A stretch of 13,693 bases of DNA, taken from positions 1 to 13,693 of the forward strand of contig DTVI01000525.1 in assembly GCA_012963655.1 (NCBI GenBank). Direction: 5' to 3'. Under the pieces are notes generated by a model. That model worked only from the letters and a program-made list of their open reading frames with translations. It was not told the origin of the DNA and did no database searches. This DNA comes from Sulfurimonas sp. Lineage in GTDB: Bacteria > Campylobacterota > Campylobacteria > Campylobacterales > Sulfurimonadaceae. This document shows positions 12,608 through 13,693 of this stretch, one piece after another. The translations under genes were made by a program, and so were the position numbers. Within the stretch, counting starts at the first letter, position 1, and each line of letters starts with the position of its first letter.

Positions 12608-13639
12608 ATGAACCCTATACAGCGTGTAAAAGAAGCTATTGAAGAGATTAAAAAAGGTAATATGGTCATCATGATGGATGATGAAGATCGTGAGAATGAA
12701 GGTGACTTAGTTTACGCTTCTACTTTTTCAAGTCCTGAACACGTCAATTTTATGGCCACGCATGCAAGAGGACTTATTTGTGTAGCCCTTTCAAATGACA
12801 TCGCCTCACGTTTAGAACTTAACCCTATGGTAAGTAATAACAATTCAATGTATGAAACAGCCTTTACTGTATCTGTGGACGCGGTTGACGCAGAAACGGG
12901 TATATCAGCAGTTGAGCGAGATATGACGATTAAAATCCTTGCAAACCCTGTTAGTAAGGCAGTTGAACTTGTTAAACCAGGACATATCTTCCCCCTTATT
13001 GCTAAAGATGGAGGGACCTTAATTCGTACAGGTCATACAGAAGGCTCAGTAGACTTATGTAGATTAGCAGGATTGGTAGAATCTTCTGTAATCTGTGAAA
13101 TTATTAAAGATGATGGAACAATGGCAAGACGAGATGACCTTGAAGTCTTTGCTAAGAAGCATAATCAAAAGATTGTTTATATCTCTGATATTGTTGAGTA
13201 TAGACTTGCTAATGAAAGCCTTATTAAAGATGAAGTGGATGAAGAAGCTGAATTTTTTGGTACGAAGGTAAGAAAACATCTTTTCACGGACCACGAAGAT
13301 ATTGTTCATACGGCTATAGTCTTTCATTCAGCAGGTGAAACGGCGAATGTTAAGGTACATAATATTGTGTCTGACTTAGAACTTTTATCTAATGATGAGA
13401 AATATTCACAGCTTATTGACTCTGTTAACTACCTTAAGCAGAACTCAGGTGTTTTAGTTTTTATTAATCAGCCTCTTCATCATTCTACAGCTATGAAAGA
13501 ATATGGAATAGGGGCTCAAATCTTAAAAAGCCTTGGTGTCAAACATATGCGTCTTCTTAGCGCTGCTAAAAAAACAGACTTTATAGGTCTTTCAGGATTT
13601 GGGCTAGAAGTAGCTGAAGTTATTAACCCGAGTGCATAA
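12608..13639 (+). CDS. ribBA: 3,4-dihydroxy-2-butanone 4-phosphate synthase with degenerate GTP cyclohydrolase II-like domain
   Basis: The N-terminal domain (1-200) is DHBP synthase, which converts ribulose 5-phosphate to the four-carbon unit of riboflavin. It shows the acidic loop DDEDRENEGD (24-33), MATHARGLICVALS (49-62), GISAVERDMTIK (98-109) and RTGHTEGSVDL (140-150). The C-terminal domain (216-343) keeps the GTP cyclohydrolase II frame, for example YGIGAQILKSLGVKHMRLLS. The segment that should hold the zinc site (HS.C.TGD..GS..CDCG) reads HSAGETANVKVHN and has no cysteine, so this half is very unlikely to make the pyrimidine intermediate. A separate RibA elsewhere is expected, as in other Campylobacterota. 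The length of 343 aa is short for an active fusion (~400). The ribosome-binding site before the ATG is weak (AAAG). Confidence 0.93.
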   Translation: MNPIQRVKEAIEEIKKGNMVIMMDDEDRENEGDLVYASTFSSPEHVNFMATHARGLICVALSNDIASRLELNPMVSNNNSMYETAFTVSVDAVDAETGISAVERDMTIKILANPVSKAVELVKPGHIFPLIAKDGGTLIRTGHTEGSVDLCRLAGLVESSVICEIIKDDGTMARRDDLEVFAKKHNQKIVYISDIVEYRLANESLIKDEVDEEAEFFGTKVRKHLFTDHEDIVHTAIVFHSAGETANVKVHNIVSDLELLSNDEKYSQLIDSVNYLKQNSGVLVFINQPLHHSTAMKEYGIGAQILKSLGVKHMRLLSAAKKTDFIGLSGFGLEVAEVINPSA

Positions 13640-13693
13640 AAAACTTATTAACAATTTTTTTAAAAAAGCCTTGTACCTTGCAAAGTTTCCAGG

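Noticed and set aside
13064..13327. Minus-strand 87-codon frame opposite ribBA
   Set aside because: Antisense shadow of a conserved enzyme.
13623..13693. C-terminus of a convergent gene at the right edge (minus strand reads ...KKIVNKFFMHSG then stop at 13623-13625; another frame stops at about 13660)
   Set aside because: Too short to show homology, and two frames are equally possible, so no gene is called.

Overview
The window reads as a low-GC chromosomal segment of a Campylobacterota (former Epsilonproteobacteria) bacterium. The evidence is the gene order ruvA / ddl / alpha-beta hydrolase / murF / HIT protein, a MurF with a long membrane-embedded N-terminus, and a RibBA whose C-terminal GTP cyclohydrolase-like half has lost its zinc cysteines. 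The genus cannot be settled from the sequence alone.

Layout. (1) 1-673: ruvA, with a tandem duplication of the junction between an upstream gene and the ruvA start. (2) 693-3712, minus strand: a compact operon pxpB-pxpA-pxpC (5-oxoprolinase, salvage of pyroglutamate), then an esterase-like lipoprotein with no standard start codon. (3) 3909-8879, plus strand: a run of ddl, alpha/beta hydrolase, murF, dctQ and dctM with overlaps or no gaps. Peptidoglycan precursor synthesis (D-Ala-D-Ala ligation and its addition to UDP-MurNAc-tripeptide) is joined here to the two membrane subunits of a TRAP transporter; no DctP binding protein is present. (4) 8994-9482: HIT-family nucleotide hydrolase/transferase. 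(5) 9483-10191: a decayed stretch whose 3' part resembles the C-terminus of a tryptophanase-type PLP lyase, overlapping by ATGA with a thiamine-binding MTH1187-type protein. (6) 10354-12358: small or poorly characterised genes: an unknown protein with a Cys-His motif, a Coq4-like protein with an exact HDxxHx11E metal motif, a small membrane-protein gene interrupted by an in-frame TGA (minus), a FliL-type membrane protein, and a small membrane protein on the minus strand with a good terminator. (7) 12608-13639: ribBA.

No mobile element, CRISPR array, tRNA or rRNA is visible. Most of the window is ordinary core metabolism. The points worth a second look are the ruvA junction duplication (possibly an assembly effect, since the identity is exactly 55 bases and begins at base 1), the startless lipoprotein, the TGA-interrupted gene, the orphan TRAP membrane pair inside a cell-wall operon, the Coq4-like protein in a lineage that uses menaquinone, and several TATAAT boxes placed so close to start codons that leaderless transcripts are likely. 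I did not find a convincing new multi-gene system.
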